A stretch of 64,000 bases of DNA, taken from JANXLS01 sp037129555. GTDB taxonomy: Bacteria > Planctomycetota > SZUA-567 > H5-PLA8. Made by a program: the position numbers and the translations under genes. Below are positions 35,309-43,221 of the stretch, piece by piece (position 1 is the stretch's first letter; the number at the start of each line of letters is the position of its first letter). Location of the stretch: the NCBI GenBank assembly GCA_037129555.1, contig JBAXUS010000002.1, positions 1 through 64,000 on the forward strand, written 5' to 3'. Below the pieces are notes generated by a model. That model was not told the origin of the DNA, did no database searches, and saw only the letters and a program-made list of their open reading frames with translations.

Positions 35309-37440
35309 CTGTACACATCCGCCGCACAATCACGCTGCTCCTACTGGTGCTCACGTTCCCTGCGTGCCAGGCCCCGTTCGCGCGGAAAATGCCTTCGACC
35401 TTCTCACGCATGGACCCGCCTAAAAACCTGGAATCCGCCAAGTCAGGGAAACAAGGTGCTGCGCAGGGGAAGGCGGTCTTGGAAAATATGCACCGGCAAA
35501 ATGAACTGGAGTCCCGGCTCAATGAAGTTGAATCGCAAGTGGCCCGTTTGAAGACATTTCCAAAGGACCTCGAAACATCCCGGCGAATTGAGGTGATGGT
35601 TCCCGAAACACCCGTGGTCGAAATGCGCGAAAAGCGAAGTAACAACCCGGTTGCCGAATTGTTGCCGGAGCCGAGCAACGTCAAATCGCCCGAGCGGGCG
35701 GAAGTCCCAGTCAGTTCCGCCAGACCAACGCCGGAAACACCGAATCCGGCTCCACGCGTAGCGGTCCAGGCACCTCCAGCGCCCATCATTCCTGTGGCCG
35801 TTGAGACACCCAAAGTCATGCCTCCACCTGATCGCGTTGAAGTGCCTGTTGTGGCGCCCGAGGAACACATTGACGCGCCCCAAAAGAGCGAATTCAGTGT
35901 GATGGCCCGTGAGTTAAAATCACGCGCCAAGTCCATTTTTCAGAAGATCATTTCGGATTTCCCAGATACACAGGAAGCCGCCAACGCAGCCTTGGGATTG
36001 GGTGCCTTGCACGAGGAAGATTCAGCATGGGATCAAGCGATCGAAAGTTATAAACGAATCGTGAATAAGGCCCCGGACCCGGCCAGTCGCGCGGCCGCCC
36101 ACCTTGGTATTGCCAGGGCGCTCGTCGGGAAAGGAGTATTTCTAGAAGCGCATGACATGTATCAATCTTTTGCCGACAATTTTCCAAAGGATCCCGCCGT
36201 AGGGAAAGCGTTGTTGTCGGCGGCTGACTGCCTCAATCGAGCCGGAGAAAAAGAGCGCGCACTCAAGGAATATCGCGCGTTGGAGCGCTCGTCGCCGGGA
36301 CCGTATATCGCCTCAATGGTCAAGCGCAAAATTGCAGAGCTTTTGTCTGACATGAAACAATATCCGGAAGCGGTCCGGGCTTACACGGAAGCATTGAACA
36401 CCGCCACGGAAGAGCCCGAGCGGCTTGAAATACGATCCGGGCTTGTTCGCAGTTTAATCGCGGCAAACATGAAGGACGAGGCCCGGGCGAAACTGAAGGA
36501 GATGCTGGTGGAGACCACGCCCGCTCCGGCCCGTGCCGAGGCCCGCATGCAATTGGCCGTGTTATTGGAGTTCGAGCAAAAGCCGCTTGATGCCGCATGG
36601 ACCTACTCGCAGGCGGTTTCGGATTTACCAGACAGCCCGAATGCGCCGGAATGCCGACTGCGGGCCGCGCAGAGTTTTTTAAAATCCGGATTGGTGGAGC
36701 ATGCCCGCGAACATCTTCAGGAGCTTTCGCGTTCCTTCGGGAAAATGAGTGTTGCGGAACGCAGGCGCTTGGAACCCGAAGCGTTGTTCGCCATGGCCAA
36801 ATCATTTCAGTCGGATGTCGACATCAACCGGGCCCGGGCACCCTTGACGGCCTTGCGCAGCCAATACCCGGAGCATCCGCTGGCGGTCGAGGCCGATCTG
36901 GAGGAGAGCGATATTCTGTTCAACGCGGGGATGCGGGAGAAGGCGCTGGCATTTCTGCAGGACGTTGTGAAGTCCCATCCGGACACAGACCGTGCGGCTG
37001 CGGCACGGCTGCGGCTCGTTCAACTTTATGAACTGGCCCCTTCGCGCAATCAGAAATTACCCCTGCTTCAAATCCTCGAACAAAAGTGCGCCCCGGGTGC
37101 TGAGAAGGCGAATCTGGAATTAAGGCACGCCTTATTGTTGCAGGAGGCTGGTCGTGATGATGAAGCGATGGCGAAACTGAAGGCACTGCTTGACAGCAAA
37201 GAAACACCGGCACGTGAAGCGGCGCTGGCACAATACAGTCAGGCTTCACACTATCAACGTACTGGAAAATTAAAGGAAGCGGCCACTGCTTTTGACGGCT
37301 TCCTGGCGCGGACTCCGGAAAAAGATGCCGCCAATCAAGCGGCGTTGGAGCCGTTGATTCAAAACGCCAAGTGGACGGCCTCGAAGATCAAGTGGCTGAA
37401 CAGCCTGAAAGGCCCGGGCGAAGTTTCGCTCAAACGCTAA
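35305..37440 (+). CDS. Large TPR lipoprotein, unknown function
   Basis: A 711-residue protein. The N-terminus is a lipoprotein signal: basic start, hydrophobic core LLLLVLTF and lipobox PAC, with the modified Cys near residue 21. A coiled-coil/Pro-rich region (about 60-200) is followed by at least ten TPR-like helical pairs (about 205-680) such as TQEAANAALGLGALHEEDSA and KQYPEAVRAYTEAL. It resembles outer-membrane assembly factors (CpoB- or BamD-like TPR lipoproteins) only in general layout. Because it is in one unit with flgB and coupled to another envelope TPR protein, it may form a periplasmic scaffold at the motor or a coordination factor for envelope growth. Confidence 0.78.
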   Translation: MTVHIRRTITLLLLVLTFPACQAPFARKMPSTFSRMDPPKNLESAKSGKQGAAQGKAVLENMHRQNELESRLNEVESQVARLKTFPKDLETSRRIEVMVPETPVVEMREKRSNNPVAELLPEPSNVKSPERAEVPVSSARPTPETPNPAPRVAVQAPPAPIIPVAVETPKVMPPPDRVEVPVVAPEEHIDAPQKSEFSVMARELKSRAKSIFQKIISDFPDTQEAANAALGLGALHEEDSAWDQAIESYKRIVNKAPDPASRAAAHLGIARALVGKGVFLEAHDMYQSFADNFPKDPAVGKALLSAADCLNRAGEKERALKEYRALERSSPGPYIASMVKRKIAELLSDMKQYPEAVRAYTEALNTATEEPERLEIRSGLVRSLIAANMKDEARAKLKEMLVETTPAPARAEARMQLAVLLEFEQKPLDAAWTYSQAVSDLPDSPNAPECRLRAAQSFLKSGLVEHAREHLQELSRSFGKMSVAERRRLEPEALFAMAKSFQSDVDINRARAPLTALRSQYPEHPLAVEADLEESDILFNAGMREKALAFLQDVVKSHPDTDRAAAARLRLVQLYELAPSRNQKLPLLQILEQKCAPGAEKANLELRHALLLQEAGRDDEAMAKLKALLDSKETPAREAALAQYSQASHYQRTGKLKEAATAFDGFLARTPEKDAANQAALEPLIQNAKWTASKIKWLNSLKGPGEVSLKR

Positions 37441-37473
37441 TTCGCTTCTACCCATGTTTCCGGGGAACCACAT

Positions 37474-37818
37474 ATGACAATTACCGATCAGACTCAACAA
37501 CTTGTCACGCGATGGCTGGATTCAACGGCATTGCGACATCGCGTGATCAGCAATAATCTGGCGAATTCCGACACGCCAGGATTCATTCGCAATGACGTGT
37601 CGTTTAATGCGGAATTGGCACGGGCTACGAACGGTGCCCGCGCTGGCATCGCGGTGAGCGAGGATCAAACGAACGAGCCGCGCCAGGATGGCAACAATGT
37701 ACAGGTGGATCAGGAGCTGGCGGAATTGAGCGAGAATGCGCTGATGCAACAAATGGCGGTGCAGGTGTTGCAGGCGAAAATGAGCATGAACAAGGTCGCC
37801 ATTACCGGGAAGAGTTAA
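37474..37818 (+). CDS. flgB: Flagellar proximal rod protein FlgB
   Basis: A 114-residue protein. The family N-terminal motif is intact: ALRHRVISNNLANSDTPGF, followed by the C-terminal ENALMQQMAVQVLQAKMSMNKVAI, which resembles the FlgB D0 helix. It is slightly shorter than usual (about 130). It forms the rod base with FlgC, but here the gene follows two TPR protein genes, far from flgC. The 33-base gap upstream suggests one transcript with them. Confidence 0.93.
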   Translation: MTITDQTQQLVTRWLDSTALRHRVISNNLANSDTPGFIRNDVSFNAELARATNGARAGIAVSEDQTNEPRQDGNNVQVDQELAELSENALMQQMAVQVLQAKMSMNKVAITGKS

Positions 37819-37826
37819 GAGCTACC

Positions 37827-37987
37827 GGATAAAGCCCAATGCTGCGTGATTAAGCTCAAGTCCAAGCGCTCGAAAATCGATGAATAATCGTAAGGCTTTG
37901 AGCTTCAATCCGTTCCAAAAACACCGCGTTATGGCGCGGTATTTTGTTATCAAATTTTCCTTAATCACGCAGCATTGGGATAAAGCC
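37827..37987. mobile_element. MITE-like insertion with 18-bp inverted ends and 10-bp target duplication
   Basis: A 141-base segment (37837-37977) is bounded by perfect inverted repeats: CAATGCTGCGTGATTAAG at 37837-37854 and its complement at 37960-37977. Exactly outside them stand two identical 10-bp direct repeats, GGATAAAGCC, at 37827-37836 and 37978-37987. It is too small to encode a transposase. It lies nine bases after the flgB stop. An inner hairpin with a T-rich tail may now serve as terminator of the flgB unit. Confidence 0.75.
37923..37948 (+). terminator. Hairpin inside the MITE-like element, possible terminator of the flgB unit
   Basis: ACCGCG (37923-37928) pairs with CGCGGT (37935-37940) around a six-base loop and is followed by ATTTTGTT. 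The stem is short but GC-rich. Confidence 0.5.
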
Positions 37988-38007
37988 GGAACATGTTGCG
38001 TTCCCCG

Positions 38008-38223
38008 CTACTCGCACAGAAACGCGTCGGTGTGGCCACAAACGCAGTGATATTCAAAACCTTTGATGGCTCCATTTTCTTTTGTGACGGTCAAATGGCC
38101 TCCCGGAAGTTTTTCACCGGGAACATGCAAATAGATGACATTGTTCGTGCGCCGAACAGCACTGGCCTTGATCAGTTTCCCGGCTTCGACATCAACGCTA
38201 AAATCGGATTTTTTTTCAAACAT
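38008..38223 (-). CDS. Small hypothetical protein with a Cys-rich C-terminus
   Basis: A 71-residue protein, ATG 38223 preceded by GGAGA. Its sequence looks genuine (balanced composition, a run of beta-type residues VIYLHVPGEKLPGGHLTV). It ends in FEYHCVCGHTDAFLCE, where three Cys and two His could bind a metal. I do not recognise the family. It lies on the strand opposite its neighbours, between the MITE-like element and an HDOD gene. The longer in-frame start (38481) lacks a ribosome site and would overlap the HDOD gene start. Confidence 0.6.
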   Translation of the reverse strand: MFEKKSDFSVDVEAGKLIKASAVRRTNNVIYLHVPGEKLPGGHLTVTKENGAIKGFEYHCVCGHTDAFLCE

Positions 38224-38450
38224 AAGCGGATCTCCTGGTGACGGATTTGTCGATTGACGGAATGCAAGTTCAATACCACAGCCGCACAATTGGTTGCCGA
38301 TAGGAAATAAATGTTCATGAACAATCAATTCCAAATTTTGGCCGCGGCATTGCTTAAAGGATTGTCGTCTTTCCATGCGGAAAGAGTTGCTGAAATGTGG
38401 AGTGCCATCACACGACGTGGCACCCCAGTGAATTGCACGGGGAGGTTGAG
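38224..38450 (+). other. Intergenic region before the HDOD gene
   Basis: A divergent gap of 227 bases. It contains GCCGATAG at 38296-38303, a sigma-28-type -10, but no TAAA-like element at the proper distance. It also contains TGGCAC at 38418 and TTGCA at 38433, which are too far apart for sigma-54. No secure promoter can be named. Confidence 0.4.
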
Positions 38451-39452
38451 ATGAACGTGGTCGAATCATCAACTGCAACAATGGAAGCCGTCAAACTTGA
38501 TTTGCGATTTACGGGCGATACACGCATCGAACCCAGCAGCGCGTTGGAATGCCAGATCAGCGACAAATTCGTGTCGGCGCGTCGGAAACAATTGGAACGG
38601 TTCAATGATCCGGACTTCGATCTACCCTCCATGCCGCCGTGTGTGACCAAGGTTGTGGAGATCAGTCAAAGTCCCGACCCGTCACCGCGGGCTCTGGAAC
38701 AGGTACTGCAATTGGACCAGGCGTTGGCGGCCAAAATTCTACGCATGGCCAACTCTCCAATCTATGGTGGAACACGCCGCATTGACACCTTGCAGAGCGC
38801 CATCACCCGGCTGGGGGTCGTCAGCATTCGAAATGTGGTGCTGGCCATCGCGGTCAACTCGACGATCAAGAGCGATTCGAGAATCGGTCCGGTTGCAAAC
38901 GTGTTGTGGGAGCATTCCATCTCGACGGGAATTGCGGCGCAGGTCCTGGCCAAGCGGCTGCGCCTGCCGGAACAGGCTGCATTTTTGTTGGGATTAATGC
39001 ACGACATTGGAAAGCTGCCGGCCTGGATTCTGTTGCAGGAATTGTTGCCGCCGAAGTCGCCGGTACGTCATGAAATGCTGTCCACGCTGGTGGAGGATTC
39101 GCACTGTGAAATTGGCGAGGCGTTGATTGATGCGTGGGACATGTCGTTTGATATTCGGACGGTGGTGGGCTGGCATCATTCGGTCACGTCATTGAATGCA
39201 TTGTATGGCCACATCCTGTGCGAGCGGCCGGAAATGGCGTCATCGGATGCGAAGGCACTTGCCGCGTTGATTTGTTGTGTCGTCCTGGCCGACCGCGCAT
39301 TGGGAGCGTTGAAACTGGCACCGGAACCGGGCGTGTTTCAAATCGGCGGCACGACGCTGGCCACCGATTTGGGGCTCTCGGTGCAGGAATCGCTGGATTA
39401 TCTGGCGGGGTTGCCGGAGATTTTAAAGAGCAATGATTTTAGAAATATGTAG
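38451..39452 (+). CDS. HDOD domain signalling protein
   Basis: A 333-residue protein, ATG 38451 behind GGGGAGG. The HDOD domain covers about residues 55-260: LPSMPPCVTKVVEISQ, ALAAKILRMANSPIYGG, LQSAITRLGV and LLGLMHDIGKL. HDOD proteins are regulatory relatives of HD hydrolases and often act in motility or cyclic-di-GMP networks without catalysis. Here a His-Asp pair is kept (MHDIGK), but the other HD-GYP metal ligands and the GYP motif are not seen, so enzyme activity is doubtful. The C-terminal 70 residues are a helical extension. It is followed closely by flgM. Confidence 0.88.
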   Translation: MNVVESSTATMEAVKLDLRFTGDTRIEPSSALECQISDKFVSARRKQLERFNDPDFDLPSMPPCVTKVVEISQSPDPSPRALEQVLQLDQALAAKILRMANSPIYGGTRRIDTLQSAITRLGVVSIRNVVLAIAVNSTIKSDSRIGPVANVLWEHSISTGIAAQVLAKRLRLPEQAAFLLGLMHDIGKLPAWILLQELLPPKSPVRHEMLSTLVEDSHCEIGEALIDAWDMSFDIRTVVGWHHSVTSLNALYGHILCERPEMASSDAKALAALICCVVLADRALGALKLAPEPGVFQIGGTTLATDLGLSVQESLDYLAGLPEILKSNDFRNM

Positions 39453-39462
39453 AAATCGGCCT

Positions 39463-39488
39463 TAATAAGCGGTAAACAAGACCGATGA
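39463..39488 (+). promoter_or_regulatory. Sigma-28 (FliA) type promoter of flgM
   Basis: TAAT at 39463-39466, 14 bases, then ACCGATGA at 39481-39488. The same -10 octamer stands before the first flagellin with the same spacing. It places the transcription start just before the ribosome site GGGAG of flgM. Confidence 0.6.
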
Positions 39489-39508
39489 CAACTACGGGAG
39501 CAACGACA

Positions 39509-39826
39509 ATGCGCATTGAAGGAAGCCCCATTCAGAGCCGTTCGGCGGACACTTCCGCCCACAGTATTGCACAGGCACAAGCACCCGCCGCCGGTCTGTC
39601 GGACCGGCGTACAACCAGCGGAGTTGGAACGGAGGACACGGTCGAACTTTCCGAGGAGGCACGCCAAATCATGGGCGTTCAAACTGGAAAAAGTAGCGAG
39701 CTGCCCGTTCGACCGGAGATGGTTGAACGCGCCAAGGCTCTTTTGGCGTCGCGGCAATACAATGATCGCGCCGTACTGGAAAAAACAGCGGAGCGGATTG
39801 CTCAGTCGGTTGATTTAACCGCCTAG
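39509..39826 (+). CDS. flgM: Anti-sigma-28 factor FlgM
   Basis: A 105-residue protein from ATG 39509 (GGGAG eight bases upstream; an earlier ATG at 39485 lies within the predicted promoter). The N-terminal half is disordered-looking and Ser/Ala/Gln-rich. The C-terminal half has VELSEEARQI and then RPEMVERAKALLASRQYNDRAVLEKTAERIAQSV (positions about 70-103), the FlgM sigma-binding helices. FlgM holds FliA until the hook is complete and is then exported. It precedes the flgF operon and seems to have its own sigma-28 promoter. Confidence 0.85.
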   Translation: MRIEGSPIQSRSADTSAHSIAQAQAPAAGLSDRRTTSGVGTEDTVELSEEARQIMGVQTGKSSELPVRPEMVERAKALLASRQYNDRAVLEKTAERIAQSVDLTA

Positions 39827-39876
39827 AGTCGTGGTAATTTGGGAAGTTGCAATCGGCAAAGATTTCAGAACATGAA

Positions 39877-39892
39877 TGGCCCGAACGTTGCG
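39877..39892 (+). promoter_or_regulatory. Sigma-54 promoter of the flgF-csrA operon
   Basis: TGGCCCGAACGTTGCG matches the -24/-12 consensus at all core positions but one (C for A), with exact GG-N10-GC spacing. The start would fall about 20 bases before the flgF codon at 39924. Confidence 0.8.
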
Positions 39893-39923
39893 TTGATGTC
39901 TAGCACATCAGGAGCAACGAAAA

Positions 39924-40658
39924 ATGACATCGGGCATCTACTCCCTCGTTTCAGGCATGTCGGCGCGTTGGCAAAAGCAGGACAGCCATTCGACCAATAT
40001 CAGCGGCGCTTCGGCCATCGGTCAGAAGCGGTTGATGACGACATTCAGTTCATTCCAAAAAGCGCTCCAAGACGCGCAGCAACCGTCGAGCGGCACATCC
40101 TTTCAGTCCCCTTCAGTCTCCGCCCAAACCCCCGCATTTGACTGGTCGCCCGGGCGGATGAAACTGACCGGCGAGTCGCTGGACGTCGCGATTCAAGGTC
40201 CGGGATTCTTTCAAGTTCAAACTCCCAACGGCACCTCCCTGACACGCGACGGCCATTTCAAACTGGATTCGTCGAACCGGTTGGTGACTAGCCAGGGGCA
40301 CCCCGTTCTTGGTGAAAGCGGCCCAATTACCTTTTCATCACGAGACGTCAATATCAAGAGCGACGGCACGCTGACAGCCAAGGGGCAAAACGCGGGTCGC
40401 CTGAAACTTGTGATGCCCGAGCGGCTGAATCAATTGAAATCCGAAGACGGAACGTACTTCTCATCCGGCGCAGCCAAGCTCGTTCGTGCCAGCAGCGCAA
40501 CGCTGGCACCCAACTACCTTGAAGAATCGAATGTGGACTTGCCCCGGGAAATGGTGGGTATGATCCAAAACCAGCGCATGTCGGACATGCTGTCCCGTGC
40601 GGTGCAGGCCCAGGATGAAAGTTATGGCAAGGCGATTCAAGAGTTAGGTTCCATTTAA
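39924..40658 (+). CDS. flgF: Flagellar proximal/distal rod protein FlgF (divergent)
   Basis: A 244-residue rod protein with the LDVAIQGPGFFQVQTPNGTSLTRDG core that defines the FlgE/F/G group, and a C-terminal helix EMVGMIQNQRMSDMLSRAVQAQDE. The N-terminal D0 motif, usually ANNLANVNTPGFK, is degraded to STNISGASAIGQKR in this protein, which is unusual. Position before flgG supports FlgF. The ribosome site is CAGGAG. It is the first gene after the sigma-54 promoter. Confidence 0.88.
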   Translation: MTSGIYSLVSGMSARWQKQDSHSTNISGASAIGQKRLMTTFSSFQKALQDAQQPSSGTSFQSPSVSAQTPAFDWSPGRMKLTGESLDVAIQGPGFFQVQTPNGTSLTRDGHFKLDSSNRLVTSQGHPVLGESGPITFSSRDVNIKSDGTLTAKGQNAGRLKLVMPERLNQLKSEDGTYFSSGAAKLVRASSATLAPNYLEESNVDLPREMVGMIQNQRMSDMLSRAVQAQDESYGKAIQELGSI

Positions 40659-40755
40659 TAGCGAATCGAAATGAGCGGGAACGGCGTCCAGCTCCAGGCT
40701 TTAAATACCAGTTTGATTTTATTCGCTCGGATAGTTCGAGCACTCAGGAGGCAAG

Positions 40756-41538
40756 ATGATTCGCGCACTTATGGCATCCGCAACCGGCATGGCGGCCCAG
40801 CAATTGAACGTCGACACCATCGCCAACAATCTGGCCAATGTCAACACGTCGGGATTCAAACGCAGTCAGGCGTTGTTTCAAGACATGCTGTACGACACGA
40901 TCCGCGCGCCAGGAGCATCGCAAGGCAACAGCGCGGCGGTACCCACAGGTATTCAACTTGGTATGGGTACGCGCATGGCTCAAATCGCAAAAGTGTTCAC
41001 GCCGGGAAAGATGGTCGTGACCAGCCGCGATTTGGATGTGGCTATTGAAGGCCAGGGTTTCTTTCAGGTCAAGCAGCCGGATGGGACTCTGGCTTACACG
41101 CGCGACGGTGCGTTCAGCAAAAATGCCGAAGGTAAAATTGTGAATCTTGACGGCTACGAGCTCCAAGGCGCGTCTTCCATTTCTCCAAACGCAACCTCGA
41201 TCACCATCGCGGCAAACGGAACGCTTTCTGAAACGGTGAACGGAGTCACAACCGACAAGGGTGTGCTCTCACTTTATCAATTCGCGAACGCGCCGGGATT
41301 GAATGCAATCGGACACAATCTGTTCACGCCGTCCACTGCCAGCGGCACCGCGCAGCAGGGCGTCCCCGGACAGAACGGTATTGGATCGCTCCAGCAAGGC
41401 GTGTTGGAGAATTCAAATGTTGAAGTGGTGGATGAAATGGTGAATTTGATCGTGGCTCAGCGCGCGTATGAGATCAATTCCAAAGCCGTTCAGGCTGCGG
41501 ACGAAATGCTTCAAGCCACCAACTCGATGAAACGATAA
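40756..41538 (+). CDS. flgG: Flagellar distal rod protein FlgG
   Basis: A 260-residue protein of exact family length. The N-terminal MIRALMASATGMAAQQLNVD and IANNLANVNTSGFKRSQ are typical, as are DLDVAIEGQGFFQVKQPDG and the C-terminal EEMVNLI-type helix (VDEMVNLIVAQRAYEINSKAVQAADEM, positions about 228-254). It is close to consensus. A 97-base gap with no promoter-like element separates it from flgF. Confidence 0.97.
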   Translation: MIRALMASATGMAAQQLNVDTIANNLANVNTSGFKRSQALFQDMLYDTIRAPGASQGNSAAVPTGIQLGMGTRMAQIAKVFTPGKMVVTSRDLDVAIEGQGFFQVKQPDGTLAYTRDGAFSKNAEGKIVNLDGYELQGASSISPNATSITIAANGTLSETVNGVTTDKGVLSLYQFANAPGLNAIGHNLFTPSTASGTAQQGVPGQNGIGSLQQGVLENSNVEVVDEMVNLIVAQRAYEINSKAVQAADEMLQATNSMKR

Positions 41539-41543
41539 CGAAC

Positions 41544-42518
41544 ATGAAACAATTGATTCTGATTTTTCTGTTGAGTGCCACGGTCTTCATTCGAGCAAGC
41601 GAAACGTCCGTTTTTGGCGACTCACTCTATTTGATTCCGCGCGCGGTCGCGATCAGCGCCGGCGACCGGATTCTACTCAAAGACGTCGTCACGATCATCA
41701 ATTGCCCCGTCGAATGGGAGAAGCGGGTGAACGACGTTTCGATTGGCGCGGCGGCAGCTCCGGGCCAGACGCGGGCGATGCAGCGCCTGGAGATCGTCAA
41801 CGCGTTGCGAAAGATTCAATTCACCGGCAGCGTGGACGTAGGCGGAACCGAGGACATCGCAGTGGTTGCCGCGTCTCAAATGGTGACCGGAAAAAGCATC
41901 GTCGACGCGGTCACGCAGGATGTTCAGCAGCGTTTTAAATTCAGCCCCGACACGAAATTTCAAATTGAAACGCTTTTGACGCCGCCCGACCAGGAATTAC
42001 GCCCGGGCAAAATCGAGTACCAACCGGAATGGCCGCGCGGAGGCCCGCAACCCGGCGTCATGAGTGTGCGGGTGCGACTGATTCAAGAATCCTGCAAAGT
42101 TGCCGAAGCACTCGTGACGGTGAAGCTGCGTATCTTCGGGCCGGTCACGTGCACGACCGACAGTGTGCGCGCCGGTGACCTCCTGACCGAACGAAATGTG
42201 GCCACCGTTCAGCGCGAAATGACGGCGGGGAATGCAACAAACTCGATCTCATTCACAGCGGCTGTTGGACTGCGTGCGCGGACGGATTTGGAACCGGGGC
42301 AAGCGGTGACGCGCAGCTCCGTCGTCGAGCCACTGCTGATTCGGCGTGGCGAAACCGTGTCGCTGCGCGTTCGTTCCGGGGCGTTGATCATCAGCGCGCA
42401 CGGCGAAGCGAAAAACGATGCCGCCCGAGGAGAACTGGTGCGCATTCAATGTCCTCAAAGTGACGGCGACATTCAGGCCCGGGCCACCGGCGTGCGCGAA
42501 GCGCGGATTGGAGAATAG
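41544..42518 (+). CDS. flgA: P-ring chaperone FlgA
   Basis: A 324-residue protein with a signal peptide (1 to about 18, ending RAS). The C-terminal 140 residues carry the SAF/FlgA pattern: VRAGDLLTERNVATVQREM, LRARTDLEPGQAVTRSSV and LLIRRGETVSLRVRSGALIISAHGEA. FlgA helps FlgI assemble into the P ring in the periplasm. It is longer than enteric FlgA (about 220), with an additional N-terminal domain. It starts five bases after flgG. Confidence 0.9.
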   Translation: MKQLILIFLLSATVFIRASETSVFGDSLYLIPRAVAISAGDRILLKDVVTIINCPVEWEKRVNDVSIGAAAAPGQTRAMQRLEIVNALRKIQFTGSVDVGGTEDIAVVAASQMVTGKSIVDAVTQDVQQRFKFSPDTKFQIETLLTPPDQELRPGKIEYQPEWPRGGPQPGVMSVRVRLIQESCKVAEALVTVKLRIFGPVTCTTDSVRAGDLLTERNVATVQREMTAGNATNSISFTAAVGLRARTDLEPGQAVTRSSVVEPLLIRRGETVSLRVRSGALIISAHGEAKNDAARGELVRIQCPQSDGDIQARATGVREARIGE

Positions 42519-42520
42519 TG

Positions 42521-43207
42521 ATGAACTGCATTGAATTCAGGTCTGCCTTAATGTTGTCCGCAGCAATCCTGCTGACAGGTTGCGAGGTCGATACTCGTCC
42601 GCGCAAAGCAGGCGCGCCGGACATTGTTCGAGTCAATCCAACTCAGCCCGTCGTGGATAACGGATCCATTTGGCAGGAAGGTGCGGGTATCACCGGAGCT
42701 CTGACCGCCGACATGAAAGCGAGGACGCGCGGCGACATTGTCACGATTGTGATCGTTGAAAAGAACAACGCTCAACGCGCGCGTCAAACGGACACGAGCA
42801 AGAGCCAGAATGCAGCGATGAACGTGGACCAGTTCTTTTTCCCCGGCGTCGGATCGTTTAAAGGCGCGATGCCGAAATTGGGACTCGATTCGAAACGAAC
42901 GTTCTCTGGAGGCGGGACTCTTTCCGATTCAGGGAGTGTCAACGCGACGCTTGCGGTACAGGTCGTGGATGTGCTGCCGACCGGAAATCTCCTCCTGCGC
43001 GGCTCCAAAGAGGTCACGATTTCAGGCGAAATGCAGACGGTCACGATCAGTGGCATTGCACGCCTCAAAGACATCGCACCAGACAACACTATTCTGTCCA
43101 CCAGCCTGGCTGAAGCGCGGGTCCACATATCCGGGCGAGGACCGTTGGAAGACGCGCAGCGCCGCACCTTGACAAACCGGCTGATGGACTTTTTCAATCT
43201 CTTTTAA
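42521..43207 (+). CDS. flgH: L-ring lipoprotein FlgH
   Basis: A 228-residue protein, ATG 42521 (GGAG seven bases upstream; a GTG one codon earlier is possible). The lipobox LLTGC gives the lipidated Cys near residue 18. The family motif GSIW and ARTRGDIVTIVIVEKNNA follow, then GNLLLRGSKEVTISGE...ISGIARLKDIAPDNTI (key part about 150-185). FlgH forms the bushing in the outer membrane, proving a diderm envelope. Confidence 0.96.
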   Translation: MNCIEFRSALMLSAAILLTGCEVDTRPRKAGAPDIVRVNPTQPVVDNGSIWQEGAGITGALTADMKARTRGDIVTIVIVEKNNAQRARQTDTSKSQNAAMNVDQFFFPGVGSFKGAMPKLGLDSKRTFSGGGTLSDSGSVNATLAVQVVDVLPTGNLLLRGSKEVTISGEMQTVTISGIARLKDIAPDNTILSTSLAEARVHISGRGPLEDAQRRTLTNRLMDFFNLF

Positions 43208-43221
43208 ACGCGAGGCTTCAC

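Noticed and set aside
38296..38303. GCCGATAG resembling a sigma-28 -10 element
   Set aside because: No TAAA-like element 14-16 bases upstream.
38418..38437. TGGCAC ... TTGCA upstream of the HDOD gene
   Set aside because: Nine bases separate TGGCAC from TTGC instead of five, so GG and GC are out of phase for sigma-54.
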